Source: Bacteroidales bacterium
Lineage (GTDB): Bacteria; Bacteroidota; Bacteroidia; Bacteroidales; Paludibacteraceae
Length of the DNA: 40,140 bases
Assembly: GCA_012517575.1 (NCBI GenBank)
Contig: JAAYUQ010000044.1
Span: forward strand, 1 to 40,140
Direction of reading: 5' to 3'
Positions 1 to 7,753 of the stretch are shown here, one piece after another. Positions within the stretch are counted from its first letter, which is position 1; every line of letters starts with the position of its first letter. The notes under the pieces are model-generated. The model had not been told where the DNA came from. It worked only from the letters and a program-made list of their open reading frames with translations, and ran no database searches. A program made the position numbers and the translations under genes.

Positions 1-217
1 AAATGTGTTGTTTGGAAATTACTATTCGATTTATGAATTTCTAATTTGCACACATTATCAGATTAACAGTAACGACAAAGATTTACCTCGTTATTTTAAA
101 TTGCACCTTGATGATGGGTTACAACGTATATACGATGATGTGAAAGATAATCCTAATTTAGTGGGTTATGATTATTTATTCGACAAAATACAAAGTGGAT
201 TAAGTGAGCTATGTTAA
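1..217 (+). CDS. C-terminal part of an unrecognised protein, cut by the window edge
   Basis: The frame is open from the left edge to a TAA at 215-217, so only about the last 71 residues are visible and the true start is outside the window. The visible part is soluble, with no signal peptide or membrane segment, and carries aromatic and acidic residues (ending ...DKIQSGLSELC). I do not recognise the family. The stop overlaps the ATG of the next gene at 211 by 7 bases, which implies translational coupling and makes this the upstream member of the same operon as the sigma-like, helicase and SMC-like genes. Its identity would be the best single clue to what system the operon encodes, so the upstream sequence matters. 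Confidence 0.6.
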   Translation, partial: NVLFGNYYSIYEFLICTHYQINSNDKDLPRYFKLHLDDGLQRIYDDVKDNPNLVGYDYLFDKIQSGLSELC

Positions 218-2403
218 GAGAGGAGCTGCGAAATATTACAATTAAAGATTTGTTGGAAGATAATAAAATATCTGTCCGCACAAGCAATTGTTGTTTTAAT
301 GCTAATCTTGAAACACTTTTTGATATAGTTGAATATCACGAAAGCGGACAGAATTTCTTAAATATCAGAAATGCCGGAAAAAGAACTTGTTCTGAATTAG
401 AAGATTTATGTAAAGAATATATTCCGCAAATTGAAATATCTGTTAATACAAATGGCTTCTCTGAGAATAAGGATGAGAATAAGGACAAGAATAAGGATGA
501 AAATAAGGATGAAAATCGAAGACAAGCCGAAGTCGAAAATTTAATCAAAGAGGATGTTATTAGTGCAATTAATAATAAACAAATAGATGGCAATGATATT
601 CTTTCTTATTTGAGTGTAAACAAAAAGAAAATACTTGAGCAAAAATTCTTAAGCTTGATTGAGTATTATTCAATTCGTACAAAAAATAGATTAAAAATAA
701 TTGGATCTGATGAGTTTGTAACTAATTATTTATTTGTCGAAGATAATATTTTATTAAATATTGCTGGTTTAGGGCGCAAGTGCTTAGAGGAAGCTGTTGA
801 TTTGAAAAATAAAATAAAAGAGGAACTCCTATATTTAATTAATTTACCCGAAGAGGATATATCAAGACTAAATTTGGTTCGTCAAAAAGGAGATATTATT
901 TTAGATAGCTTTGTTACTGAATTTTATAAGACTAATAATCATTTGCCAATGTTTTGGATTCTGGAACAACAACTTACTAAAAACAAAAATCGTAGCATTG
1001 AAATTCTTATTGACACATTCCCTGTTTTTCAAAATTACCATTCCAGGACATTTGAAGATATTGCAGCCAAATACGATATAACAAGAGAAAGAGTTAGGCA
1101 AATACGGAACGACACATTTCATAGTACATTCGAAATAACCAATGAAGTAATTGAGTATAAGAAAAATAATGATTTAATTAAATACGTCGAATTGTTGCAA
1201 AATAAAGATGATTGGAAATATATTTTAGAATTTTTGCAGGGAATAGAGGTTATAAACCAAGAATCATTGGAGATTCAAGAAATATTGAAAAAAGAGCAAT
1301 GCAATCTATCGGCTATGTTTGTATTGCAAATCATTGCATATATTTTTAGGGACAAATACTTGCTTTTAGGCGGATTGAGCATATCAAATCAAAGTAAAAA
1401 TAACACATTTCTAATCTGTAAAGAATTCGCAGACATTTTCAATTTTGAAAAATTTATTGAAGAATTTTCAAGCCATATTGCTGAAAATGAAACAGAATAT
1501 GATTTAAATATTGAAGATTTTTTATCTAATAGTACGTGTTGGGTTCACGGGATTGACCTATATAAATTTGACAATATAGTTCGCATTGTGAAAGATATTA
1601 TATTAAATGAATTCCACTTATATTCTAATCTTGACGGTTTAATTACGATTCCTTCAAGGAAAGAAAGAAACCCGGGTGATGTGGTTTATGATATACTGAA
1701 AGTAAAAGGCGAACCAATGCACCTTCACGATATTTTTATTGAGTTTAAAAAAATTATGCCAGAACACAAATATACACAAGAAGATAATCCAGATAGATTA
1801 CGCCCCTACTTACAAAAGCATGAATCCATATCATACAGAAACAGAAGGAGTATTTACACGCTAAAAGAGTGGGAACACATACGGACAGGAACAATACGTG
1901 ATGCTATTATAAATTTTTTGGTAGATAAAGATTTGCCACAATCAGCAGATGATATTACAGAGTATGTTTTACTGCATTTCCCAGAAACAAACATTGTAAG
2001 TGTGCGAACAAGTATGTTTAATGATACACAAAAACGATTTTCGTTTTTTGGTAATGGACTATTTGGATTAGCGAGCAAAGAATATCCTGCCGAATATGAA
2101 GAAATAAAACAGCAGGAAGAACAAAGAAAATCGTTTGAACAACGACTTTATGATTTAGAAAAGTTTCTTTCCGAGAACGACCATTACCCTTTTTCTTCTT
2201 CCGATAACGAAGAAGAAAACTCTTTATATCGTTGGTGGCGAATAATAAATAGAGACTTAAAATTGTCCGAAAACCAAAAGGCAGAAATAGATAGAATAAA
2301 AAATCAATATGCAGATTTCGATACAGAGAAATCAGTTTACGACTGGTTTTGTCATTTCAAAGATTTTAAACTTTTTGTGCTTGAAAATCACCGTTTACCT
2401 TAA
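211..2403 (+). CDS. Sigma-70 region-4/RNAP alpha-CTD-like multi-HTH protein with C-terminal HA repeats, ended by an in-frame stop
   Basis: A 730-residue protein. Residues about 20-70 and 150-210 each resemble the RNA polymerase alpha C-terminal domain (SVRTSNC...FLNIRNAGKRT and YSIRTKNRL...LLNIAGLGRK). They flank a charged ENKD repeat. Residues about 280-304 form a sigma-70 region-4-like helix-turn-helix (TFEDIAAKYDITRERVRQIR). Residues about 487-555 and 560-625 look like winged-helix (HARE-HTH-like) modules. From about 642 onward the W-rich pattern of the helicase-associated (HA) domain begins. The role is inferred to be DNA binding or recruitment for the downstream helicase and ATPase; it lacks core-binding sigma regions, so it is unlikely to be a working sigma factor. 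The TAA at 2401-2403 interrupts an HA repeat, and homologous-looking frame continues to 2538. It overlaps the upstream gene by 7 bases. Confidence 0.8.
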   Translation: MLREELRNITIKDLLEDNKISVRTSNCCFNANLETLFDIVEYHESGQNFLNIRNAGKRTCSELEDLCKEYIPQIEISVNTNGFSENKDENKDKNKDENKDENRRQAEVENLIKEDVISAINNKQIDGNDILSYLSVNKKKILEQKFLSLIEYYSIRTKNRLKIIGSDEFVTNYLFVEDNILLNIAGLGRKCLEEAVDLKNKIKEELLYLINLPEEDISRLNLVRQKGDIILDSFVTEFYKTNNHLPMFWILEQQLTKNKNRSIEILIDTFPVFQNYHSRTFEDIAAKYDITRERVRQIRNDTFHSTFEITNEVIEYKKNNDLIKYVELLQNKDDWKYILEFLQGIEVINQESLEIQEILKKEQCNLSAMFVLQIIAYIFRDKYLLLGGLSISNQSKNNTFLICKEFADIFNFEKFIEEFSSHIAENETEYDLNIEDFLSNSTCWVHGIDLYKFDNIVRIVKDIILNEFHLYSNLDGLITIPSRKERNPGDVVYDILKVKGEPMHLHDIFIEFKKIMPEHKYTQEDNPDRLRPYLQKHESISYRNRRSIYTLKEWEHIRTGTIRDAIINFLVDKDLPQSADDITEYVLLHFPETNIVSVRTSMFNDTQKRFSFFGNGLFGLASKEYPAEYEEIKQQEEQRKSFEQRLYDLEKFLSENDHYPFSSSDNEEENSLYRWWRIINRDLKLSENQKAEIDRIKNQYADFDTEKSVYDWFCHFKDFKLFVLENHRLP
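463..519 (+). repeat. 12-bp tandem repeat inside the sigma-like gene (four full units plus a partial)
   Basis: Four consecutive 12-base units of the form RARAATAAGGAY lie at 463-474, 475-486, 487-498 and 499-510, followed by a partial unit. They encode ENKD/KNKD tetrapeptides that make a charged linker between the two alpha-CTD-like modules. Copy-number change would lengthen or shorten the linker without shifting the frame. Confidence 0.85.
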
Positions 2404-2538
2404 TCAAACGGTCCAGAAAAATTTTTGTATGGTTGGTTCCGTAGAACAAAAGACGATTTCTTAAACGACCGTTTAAATGAGAAACAAAGGACAAAATATG
2501 CAGAATTTTTTAAAGAGATAAAGTATGTTGAAAGATAA
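2404..2538 (+). pseudogene. Severed 3' end of the sigma-like gene (final HA repeat), in frame after a TAA
   Basis: The frame of the preceding gene continues without another stop for 44 codons after the TAA at 2401-2403. It encodes a typical HA-repeat stretch (NGPEKFLYGWFRRTKDD...NEKQRTKYAEFFKEI) and ends at TAA 2536-2538. The upstream part stops in mid-repeat at ENHRLP, where HA repeats normally run on to a W-[FY]-R motif. The continuation overlaps the helicase ATG at 2525 by 14 bases, matching the tight coupling elsewhere in the operon. A TCA-to-TAA or AAA-to-TAA change would explain it. It could be a real nonsense mutation, a sequencing error or stop-codon readthrough. Confidence 0.7.
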
Positions 2539-4693
2539 AGATTTTAAATACAGATATTCCACAGGGAGAAAAGATTTGCCGATTGATTTTTTTGAGTTGG
2601 CATTATCTAATAGTACTAAACTTGATATAGGGTTGGGTTATTTTAGTAGTGCTTCTTTGAATATCCTTTCTGTCGGCTTTGCTCGTTTTATCTGTAATGG
2701 AGGAAATATGCGTTTGTATATCAATCAATATCTTACCGAGGATGATTACAAACTACTACAGAACAATGAAACTGTTGACTTTGAAGAACGCATATTGCAA
2801 TCTTTTTTCTTATTGAAAACTACCTTATCGAAAAGGGACGAACATTTTTTCAAATGTTTGTCATATCTTATTCAGAATAAAAGAATTGATATTAAGATAG
2901 TTATACCAAAGGATGGCGGTTTAGCTCACGAAAAATTTGGTATTTTTACAGATGATAACAACGATAAAGTGTCTTTTACCGGCTCAATGAATTTAACAGC
3001 TGCGGCATTGGTAAAAAACATTGAAACAATTGAATGTACTTGCTCATGGAAAGGTGAAGACAACAAGGAGCGTATAGAAATAAGCGAACAAGATTTTGCG
3101 GAAATTTGGACAGGGGCAAACAACAATGTGTTAATTTTTCCTGCAAAGAAATTCTGCCAAGAGATAGTAAAAACTTTTCCCAAAGAAGATTTGGACGATT
3201 TGTTATTACAAGAGAAAGAGATAATTAGGAGACTCACAAACAAACAGATAAAAGAAATATCGACGGGAAAAAAACAAGCACAATCGCCTCATTTCCCCTA
3301 CAAATATTTTGACGGTGCAAGACCATATCAAATACAAGCGTATGAAGCGTGGGTTAAAAATGGCAAGCAGGGTATTTTTGCAATGGCAACAGGAACAGGT
3401 AAAACAATCACTTCGTTAAATTGCGCTTTGCAGGAGTATTATAAGGACAAATCGTATCAACTTTTGATTTTAGTTCCGACCATTGCTTTAGTTGAACAGT
3501 GGATTAATGAAATTGGCTTGTTTGACTTTAAAAATATTATCGAAATATATTCTGAAAATGCACAGTGGCGCAGACAAATTGTTTCACTAAAAAACAAAAT
3601 TCAACAAGGCAGTAACGAAAATTTTGTTATTGTTTCTACTTATCAATCATTTACAAACAATGATTTTCAACAAATTTTACCGAAACTACCCGATACAATG
3701 CTATTGATTGCAGATGAAGCACACAATATCGGATCCGAAAATGTTAGAGCGGCTTTTAGAAAAATGAAAATTAAAAAGCGCATTGCATTATCGGCAACCC
3801 CGAATAGGATATACGACGAAGAAGGAACAGCCGAATTGGAAAGTTTTTTTAATGATAAACCGCCTTATGTTTATAGTTTTCCAATGAGCCAAGCAATAAA
3901 AGAAGGTCGTTTGATGGAATACTGTTATTATCCAAAAATGGTTTATCTCAACGAGCTGGAAATGGATAAGTATGTGGAATATACTAAAAAATTAATGAAT
4001 CTGTTTGATAGCGAAACGGGTAAGTTCAGAAACGAAGACGAAGCAACAAAACTTTTAATGTTGCGGAAACAGGTATTGCATAAAGCAGAAGATAAAATGC
4101 GAGTATTGCGAGAAATTATTACAGAAATCGGACAGGACAAATTAAAATACTGTTTTGTTTATGTTCCCGAAGGCAATTCTGAAAACGAGGACGAAAGCAT
4201 ATTGCAAAGAATGCTATACACTATCAAAGAAACATTTCCTAAAACAACTTGCAATACATATACTGGAAATAACAACAAAAAAGAGCGTTCCGCTATTTTG
4301 AGTGGTTTTGAAAATGGCGACATAGATGTTTTACTTGCAATGAAATGTTTAGATGAGGGCGTTGATGTTCCGAGAGCCCAATATGGTATTTTTGCGTCAA
4401 GCACAGGTAATCCTCGACAATTTATTCAACGTCGAGGTCGTTTGCTACGTAAACACCCGGGCAAAACATTTGCTTACATATATGATATGATTGTAGTACC
4501 TGATTTTCAATCACCACAATATGCGAATGATTTTTTCGGAATGGAAAGGTCATTGGTAAGAGGCGAATTAGCACGAGTGGCATATTTTGCTGATTTGGCA
4601 GCTAACACTCATTCGGCGAAAGAGGTTTTGCAGGGTCTTGCAGACTATTATCAATTAAATTTATCAGAACTAATTTTAAGTATAAATCAATAA
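2525..4693 (+). CDS. PLD-family nuclease fused to a DEAH-box superfamily 2 helicase
   Basis: A 722-residue protein. The N-terminal third is a phospholipase-D-like nuclease half-site with H135, K137 and D143 (HEKFGIFTD) followed by SFTGSMN at about 150-156; having one HKD motif implies dimerisation. The helicase follows: Q-motif-like RPYQIQAYEAW at 266-276, Walker A ATGTGKT at 288-294, DEAH at 397-400, motif III ALSATPNR, and motif VI QRRGRLLRK near residue 640. This order is known from restriction-type and phage-defence helicases, in which the motor translocates on DNA and the PLD domain cuts. The start at 2525 overlaps the continued frame of the upstream gene; the next gene begins 11 bases after its stop. 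The domain calls are firm; the role in an anti-phage or anti-plasmid system is inferred from architecture and neighbours. Confidence 0.9.
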   Translation: MLKDKDFKYRYSTGRKDLPIDFFELALSNSTKLDIGLGYFSSASLNILSVGFARFICNGGNMRLYINQYLTEDDYKLLQNNETVDFEERILQSFFLLKTTLSKRDEHFFKCLSYLIQNKRIDIKIVIPKDGGLAHEKFGIFTDDNNDKVSFTGSMNLTAAALVKNIETIECTCSWKGEDNKERIEISEQDFAEIWTGANNNVLIFPAKKFCQEIVKTFPKEDLDDLLLQEKEIIRRLTNKQIKEISTGKKQAQSPHFPYKYFDGARPYQIQAYEAWVKNGKQGIFAMATGTGKTITSLNCALQEYYKDKSYQLLILVPTIALVEQWINEIGLFDFKNIIEIYSENAQWRRQIVSLKNKIQQGSNENFVIVSTYQSFTNNDFQQILPKLPDTMLLIADEAHNIGSENVRAAFRKMKIKKRIALSATPNRIYDEEGTAELESFFNDKPPYVYSFPMSQAIKEGRLMEYCYYPKMVYLNELEMDKYVEYTKKLMNLFDSETGKFRNEDEATKLLMLRKQVLHKAEDKMRVLREIITEIGQDKLKYCFVYVPEGNSENEDESILQRMLYTIKETFPKTTCNTYTGNNNKKERSAILSGFENGDIDVLLAMKCLDEGVDVPRAQYGIFASSTGNPRQFIQRRGRLLRKHPGKTFAYIYDMIVVPDFQSPQYANDFFGMERSLVRGELARVAYFADLAANTHSAKEVLQGLADYYQLNLSELILSINQ

Positions 4694-4704
4694 ATTTTTA
4701 AGAT

Positions 4705-4923
4705 ATGACGGCAGAAGATATTTTCAACGAGGTGATAAAATCGCCAGAATTAACAGACATTTTCAACATTCCACAAGAAGTTCTGAATAATCTGAATTAC
4801 AATGCGACTTCGGAATATCAGGTCATTGAAGTAATCAAAACAATTATTCGTGGGGAAGAAAACCATATGGATAGTAGCGCAATTTTTAGAAGTATTCAAA
4901 CTCAAATAATACACTTAGGGTAA
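4705..4923 (+). CDS. Small unrecognised acidic protein of the candidate defence operon
   Basis: A 72-residue soluble protein between the helicase gene (11 bases upstream) and the SMC-like gene (3 bases downstream). It is predicted mainly helical, with an acidic N-terminal half (MTAEDIFNEVIKSPELTDIF) and no cysteine pairs, signal or membrane segment. I recognise no family. Size and position suggest an adaptor between the helicase and the ATPase, like the small middle components seen in other SMC/ABC-type conflict systems, but there is no sequence match to support this. The tight spacing on both sides supports it as a real gene. Confidence 0.65.
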   Translation: MTAEDIFNEVIKSPELTDIFNIPQEVLNNLNYNATSEYQVIEVIKTIIRGEENHMDSSAIFRSIQTQIIHLG

Positions 4924-4926
4924 AAT

Positions 4927-7098
4927 ATGGCGACAATAATTAAATCCATTAGTTTCCAAAACTTCTACAACTATTACGGAAATTTTGAACAAAACACCTA
5001 CCGTTTTACGACAGGAATCAATATTGTTAATGCTGATAACAATATGGGGAAATCCAAATTCTACAACGGTATTCTCTGGATTTTGAATAATGCTGTTTAC
5101 GATTCAGACTTAAAAAGAATGATAAGCGACACTTCAATTCCCAGATTAGATGCTAATTATTTTAAGAAAATGGTTTCTGGAAAAGCAAAAGCCGAAGAAA
5201 CGGAGTTTGATATGGGAGTGAAAATTGAATTTGAAGAAAATAACACTCAATATTCTGTGTCAAAAATTTTGCATTGTAAAAAAAATATTTCCGATTGGGA
5301 TTTTATTGAAAGATTAGATGTTTCTGAAACCAACAATGGCAGAACAATTCCTATTTTGGATATTGAAGATAAGAAAAACAGAATACAAAAAATCATTCCT
5401 GTTGAGTTACGGAACTACGCCTTACTGCAAGGCGAATCACTGGAGAAATTAGTTGATTTATCCTCTCGCGCTGGTCTTTCCTCCACCATTGAAACTTTGG
5501 CAGGAATTTCAAATCTCATTGATATTTGTTTGACTTGTAGTGATTTGTCAAAGAAAGCAAAAAGACTTTTAAACTACAAAGAAACTGAAGTGAACAACAA
5601 TAATGATCGAATCAAAATTTTAATTGAGGAAAGAGAGCGACTTGAAAAGTTCAAAGAAAACTACTTGAATCAAATTGATATATATAAGGAAGAATTATCA
5701 AAAGCCCAGGCAAGAAAAGACGAGTTGGAAGCATTGCAGCTTAACTCGGCTAAACGAGAAAAATTTAGAGAAATTCAACGGCAGCTCCTAATGGAAATCA
5801 ACAATCTGAAAAACAATAAGAAAGAAGCGGAGAAAAACATTACTTCATTATTATTTGCTAACAATACACCTTGGTTGCTGATGGGCTTCCAAAACTCTAT
5901 AGAATTGTTTGGGCAGAAACGCGACAAACTGAATAAAGACCTTACTTTGCAAAGTGTAGCAAATGACCCGACAATTCTTTTGCCTGAAGGCTCTCCCGAT
6001 ATCCCGTCATTAAAAAGAATGTTAGAAACTGAAAAGTGTGAAGTTTGCGGACGTCCAGCTCCAAAAGGGTCTGAATTTTGGGAACATATCAAAATGGTTA
6101 TGGAACGTCCTCGGAATGTCGAAAATACAAATTCTAACAATTTTACCGCTTTTTACGGAGATATTCAGAAAACTGTCGGTTCATTTTTGTTGAATATCCC
6201 AGAAATACCACAAGAAATTGAAAAATATCGCGACAAAATCAATGACATTGACAATAAAATCAGAGAGAAACTGGAAGAATATAATATCGCAAAACAAGAA
6301 TTTATGAGTGCAGGTGGTAATGAGAATGAATCAAGCAATACTGACAAACAGAATATTGACGACCATTCATTAGCAGAACGCACAATTGAAGATAAAAAAC
6401 GCTTAATTGAACGTGCCAACGACCAAATTAAGCAATGGAATACCCGTTTGCAGCAGATTGAAAAAGAATTGGATTCTATCAATCAAAGTACAGAAATCAC
6501 ACAGTATCGTAATTTCAAAGATATGATGTGTTGCATTGAGTCAATGTTTTTAAACTCAAAAGAACGCATTTTTGATAGGATTTTGAGTTCGTTAGAAGTC
6601 AAAGCAAATCAAAAATACAGCGAACTTACAGCTGGCAATCAGGTTGCAGGTGGTCGCTTGAGTTTCAAAAAGCAAGAGGATAATACTGTCCAAGTTTCAA
6701 TAAGAAACATAAACGACAACGAACTTACAGGACTTGGCACAGGTTTTCAACGAATGAAGCAGTTATCAATCGTGATGGCGATTATTTCTTCGAGAATTGG
6801 TAATCAACACTTTGATTATCCGTTTATATCAGACGCTCCCTTTTCGGAATTCGGCGACAATTTTGTTTACAACTTCTTTAATATTGCACCGCAGGTATTT
6901 ACTCAAAGTATCATACTTATTAAAGATTTGTACGACCCCAAAGCTGATAATTATCTGAACGACAAAGGTAATAAAATTTTGGAGAAGATGAAAAACGGCG
7001 AAATAAATGGTACTTTTTATGTAAATGTGGTTGAAGAAAAAGCTGATGCAACTAATTTAGTTACAAAAAATAAATGTTATTATCCAGATAAATTTTAA
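4927..7098 (+). CDS. SMC/Rad50/DndD-like ATPase with a zinc hook
   Basis: A 723-residue protein. The N-terminal head has the SMC-type opening (SISFQNFYNYYGNF) and an atypical Walker A with A36 in place of the first glycine and K42-S43 (NADNNMGKSK). Residues about 210-290 and 430-520 are coiled coil around a CxxC zinc hook (CEVCGRPAP, C371 and C374). The C-terminal head has a divergent ABC signature (TGLGTGFQR, 601-609) and a Walker B strand ending ISDAPFSEFGD (D636). This layout matches Rad50, RecN and DndD-type ATPases that sense or hold DNA ends or foreign DNA. DndD itself would come with DndC/DndB, which are not seen here. It lies 3 bases after the 72-residue gene and 4 bases before the 166-residue gene. 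Confidence 0.85.
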   Translation: MATIIKSISFQNFYNYYGNFEQNTYRFTTGINIVNADNNMGKSKFYNGILWILNNAVYDSDLKRMISDTSIPRLDANYFKKMVSGKAKAEETEFDMGVKIEFEENNTQYSVSKILHCKKNISDWDFIERLDVSETNNGRTIPILDIEDKKNRIQKIIPVELRNYALLQGESLEKLVDLSSRAGLSSTIETLAGISNLIDICLTCSDLSKKAKRLLNYKETEVNNNNDRIKILIEERERLEKFKENYLNQIDIYKEELSKAQARKDELEALQLNSAKREKFREIQRQLLMEINNLKNNKKEAEKNITSLLFANNTPWLLMGFQNSIELFGQKRDKLNKDLTLQSVANDPTILLPEGSPDIPSLKRMLETEKCEVCGRPAPKGSEFWEHIKMVMERPRNVENTNSNNFTAFYGDIQKTVGSFLLNIPEIPQEIEKYRDKINDIDNKIREKLEEYNIAKQEFMSAGGNENESSNTDKQNIDDHSLAERTIEDKKRLIERANDQIKQWNTRLQQIEKELDSINQSTEITQYRNFKDMMCCIESMFLNSKERIFDRILSSLEVKANQKYSELTAGNQVAGGRLSFKKQEDNTVQVSIRNINDNELTGLGTGFQRMKQLSIVMAIISSRIGNQHFDYPFISDAPFSEFGDNFVYNFFNIAPQVFTQSIILIKDLYDPKADNYLNDKGNKILEKMKNGEINGTFYVNVVEEKADATNLVTKNKCYYPDKF

Positions 7099-7102
7099 CA
7101 CA

Positions 7103-7603
7103 ATGGATAGTTCAGTATTAAGAGATAAAATAGGGCAAAAAAGGCCCAGATACAAAGAGCGGTATCGTTCTTTGATTGAAAGTATTTCAGTTAAAGGCGA
7201 CACAAGTGGAAAAGGAGATTTTTCTGCATTTGGCCCTTTTTTCCAAACCTATATGTACGCATTTGTTATAGGTTACAAATTAGGAACACCAAAATTTATA
7301 GAAAAGGGTGAAAAAACAGCAGATTTTGCCTCCTTCGTCGATTGGAAGCCAACTTCTGTAAGGGATTTTATTTTGATGCTATTACTTAATGATACAGAAA
7401 AATACAGTGTCCCATATTCGTGGTTAGAATTGGAGAATGCTAACGAAGAAATGATTGAAAATTTTATATCCGAATTGTTTCGACAAATGGAAGGTTATGC
7501 AAACGCAGGTTTTGAGTATCTGCAAAATAAATGGGATAACGAAAAAATTGAGTTCCAAGACCCATTTGTGTTTGTTAATTTTTTATTGGGCTTGAAAGAT
7601 TAA
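7103..7603 (+). CDS. Unrecognised 166-residue protein closing the candidate defence operon
   Basis: It begins 4 bases after the SMC-like gene and is the last gene of the operon. The N-terminus is basic (RDKIGQKRPRYKERYR), the centre has an aromatic helix (FGPFFQTYMYAFVIGYKLG, about residues 46-64), and the C-terminal half is acidic and helical. There is no signal peptide; the central segment contains polar residues and is too short to be confidently membrane-spanning. I recognise no family. A DndE-like or middle-component-like partner of the ATPase is possible by position only. The stop TAA at 7601-7603 is followed at once by remnants of another gene, so the operon ends at an old recombination junction. 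Confidence 0.75.
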   Translation: MDSSVLRDKIGQKRPRYKERYRSLIESISVKGDTSGKGDFSAFGPFFQTYMYAFVIGYKLGTPKFIEKGEKTADFASFVDWKPTSVRDFILMLLLNDTEKYSVPYSWLELENANEEMIENFISELFRQMEGYANAGFEYLQNKWDNEKIEFQDPFVFVNFLLGLKD

Positions 7604-7607
7604 ATTT

Positions 7608-7731
7608 ATGCCCGAATCTCAAAACATAGAATATAAAAGCAGCTAGCACAATGATTACTTGAAAAGGATATGCGGTGAAAGAAAACGGACGTATTACCAA
7701 TAGCGAATATCTAAAATTGAATGAAATTTAG
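7608..7731 (+). pseudogene. Shredded AlbA_2-type (Schlafen-like ATP-binding regulator) gene remnant
   Basis: ATG at 7608 opens MPESQNIEYKSS, then TAG where the family normally has W, then HNDYLKRICG. This matches the usual start of AlbA_2 proteins (...ESQNIEWKSSWHDDYLKWICGF). From 7675, in another frame, VKENGRITNSEYLKLNEI resembles the helix-turn-helix region near the C-terminus of the same family, ending at TAG 7729-7731. About 400 codons between the two pieces are gone. The remnant marks a deletion between the defence operon and the WYL gene. The assignment is from memory of the family motifs, not a search. Confidence 0.6.
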
Positions 7732-7753
7732 GCGATCCTCAAACAAAACAACC

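Noticed and set aside
336-593. Minus-strand open frame opposite the sigma-like gene
   Set aside because: It is an antisense product of the repeat-rich, AT-rich coding strand with low-complexity serine/leucine runs.
1-7603. Assignment of the operon to a Dnd phosphorothioation or ABC-three-component system
   Set aside because: The SMC-like gene resembles DndD in layout, but DndB, DndC and the known middle components are not recognisable among the neighbours; left as unassigned.
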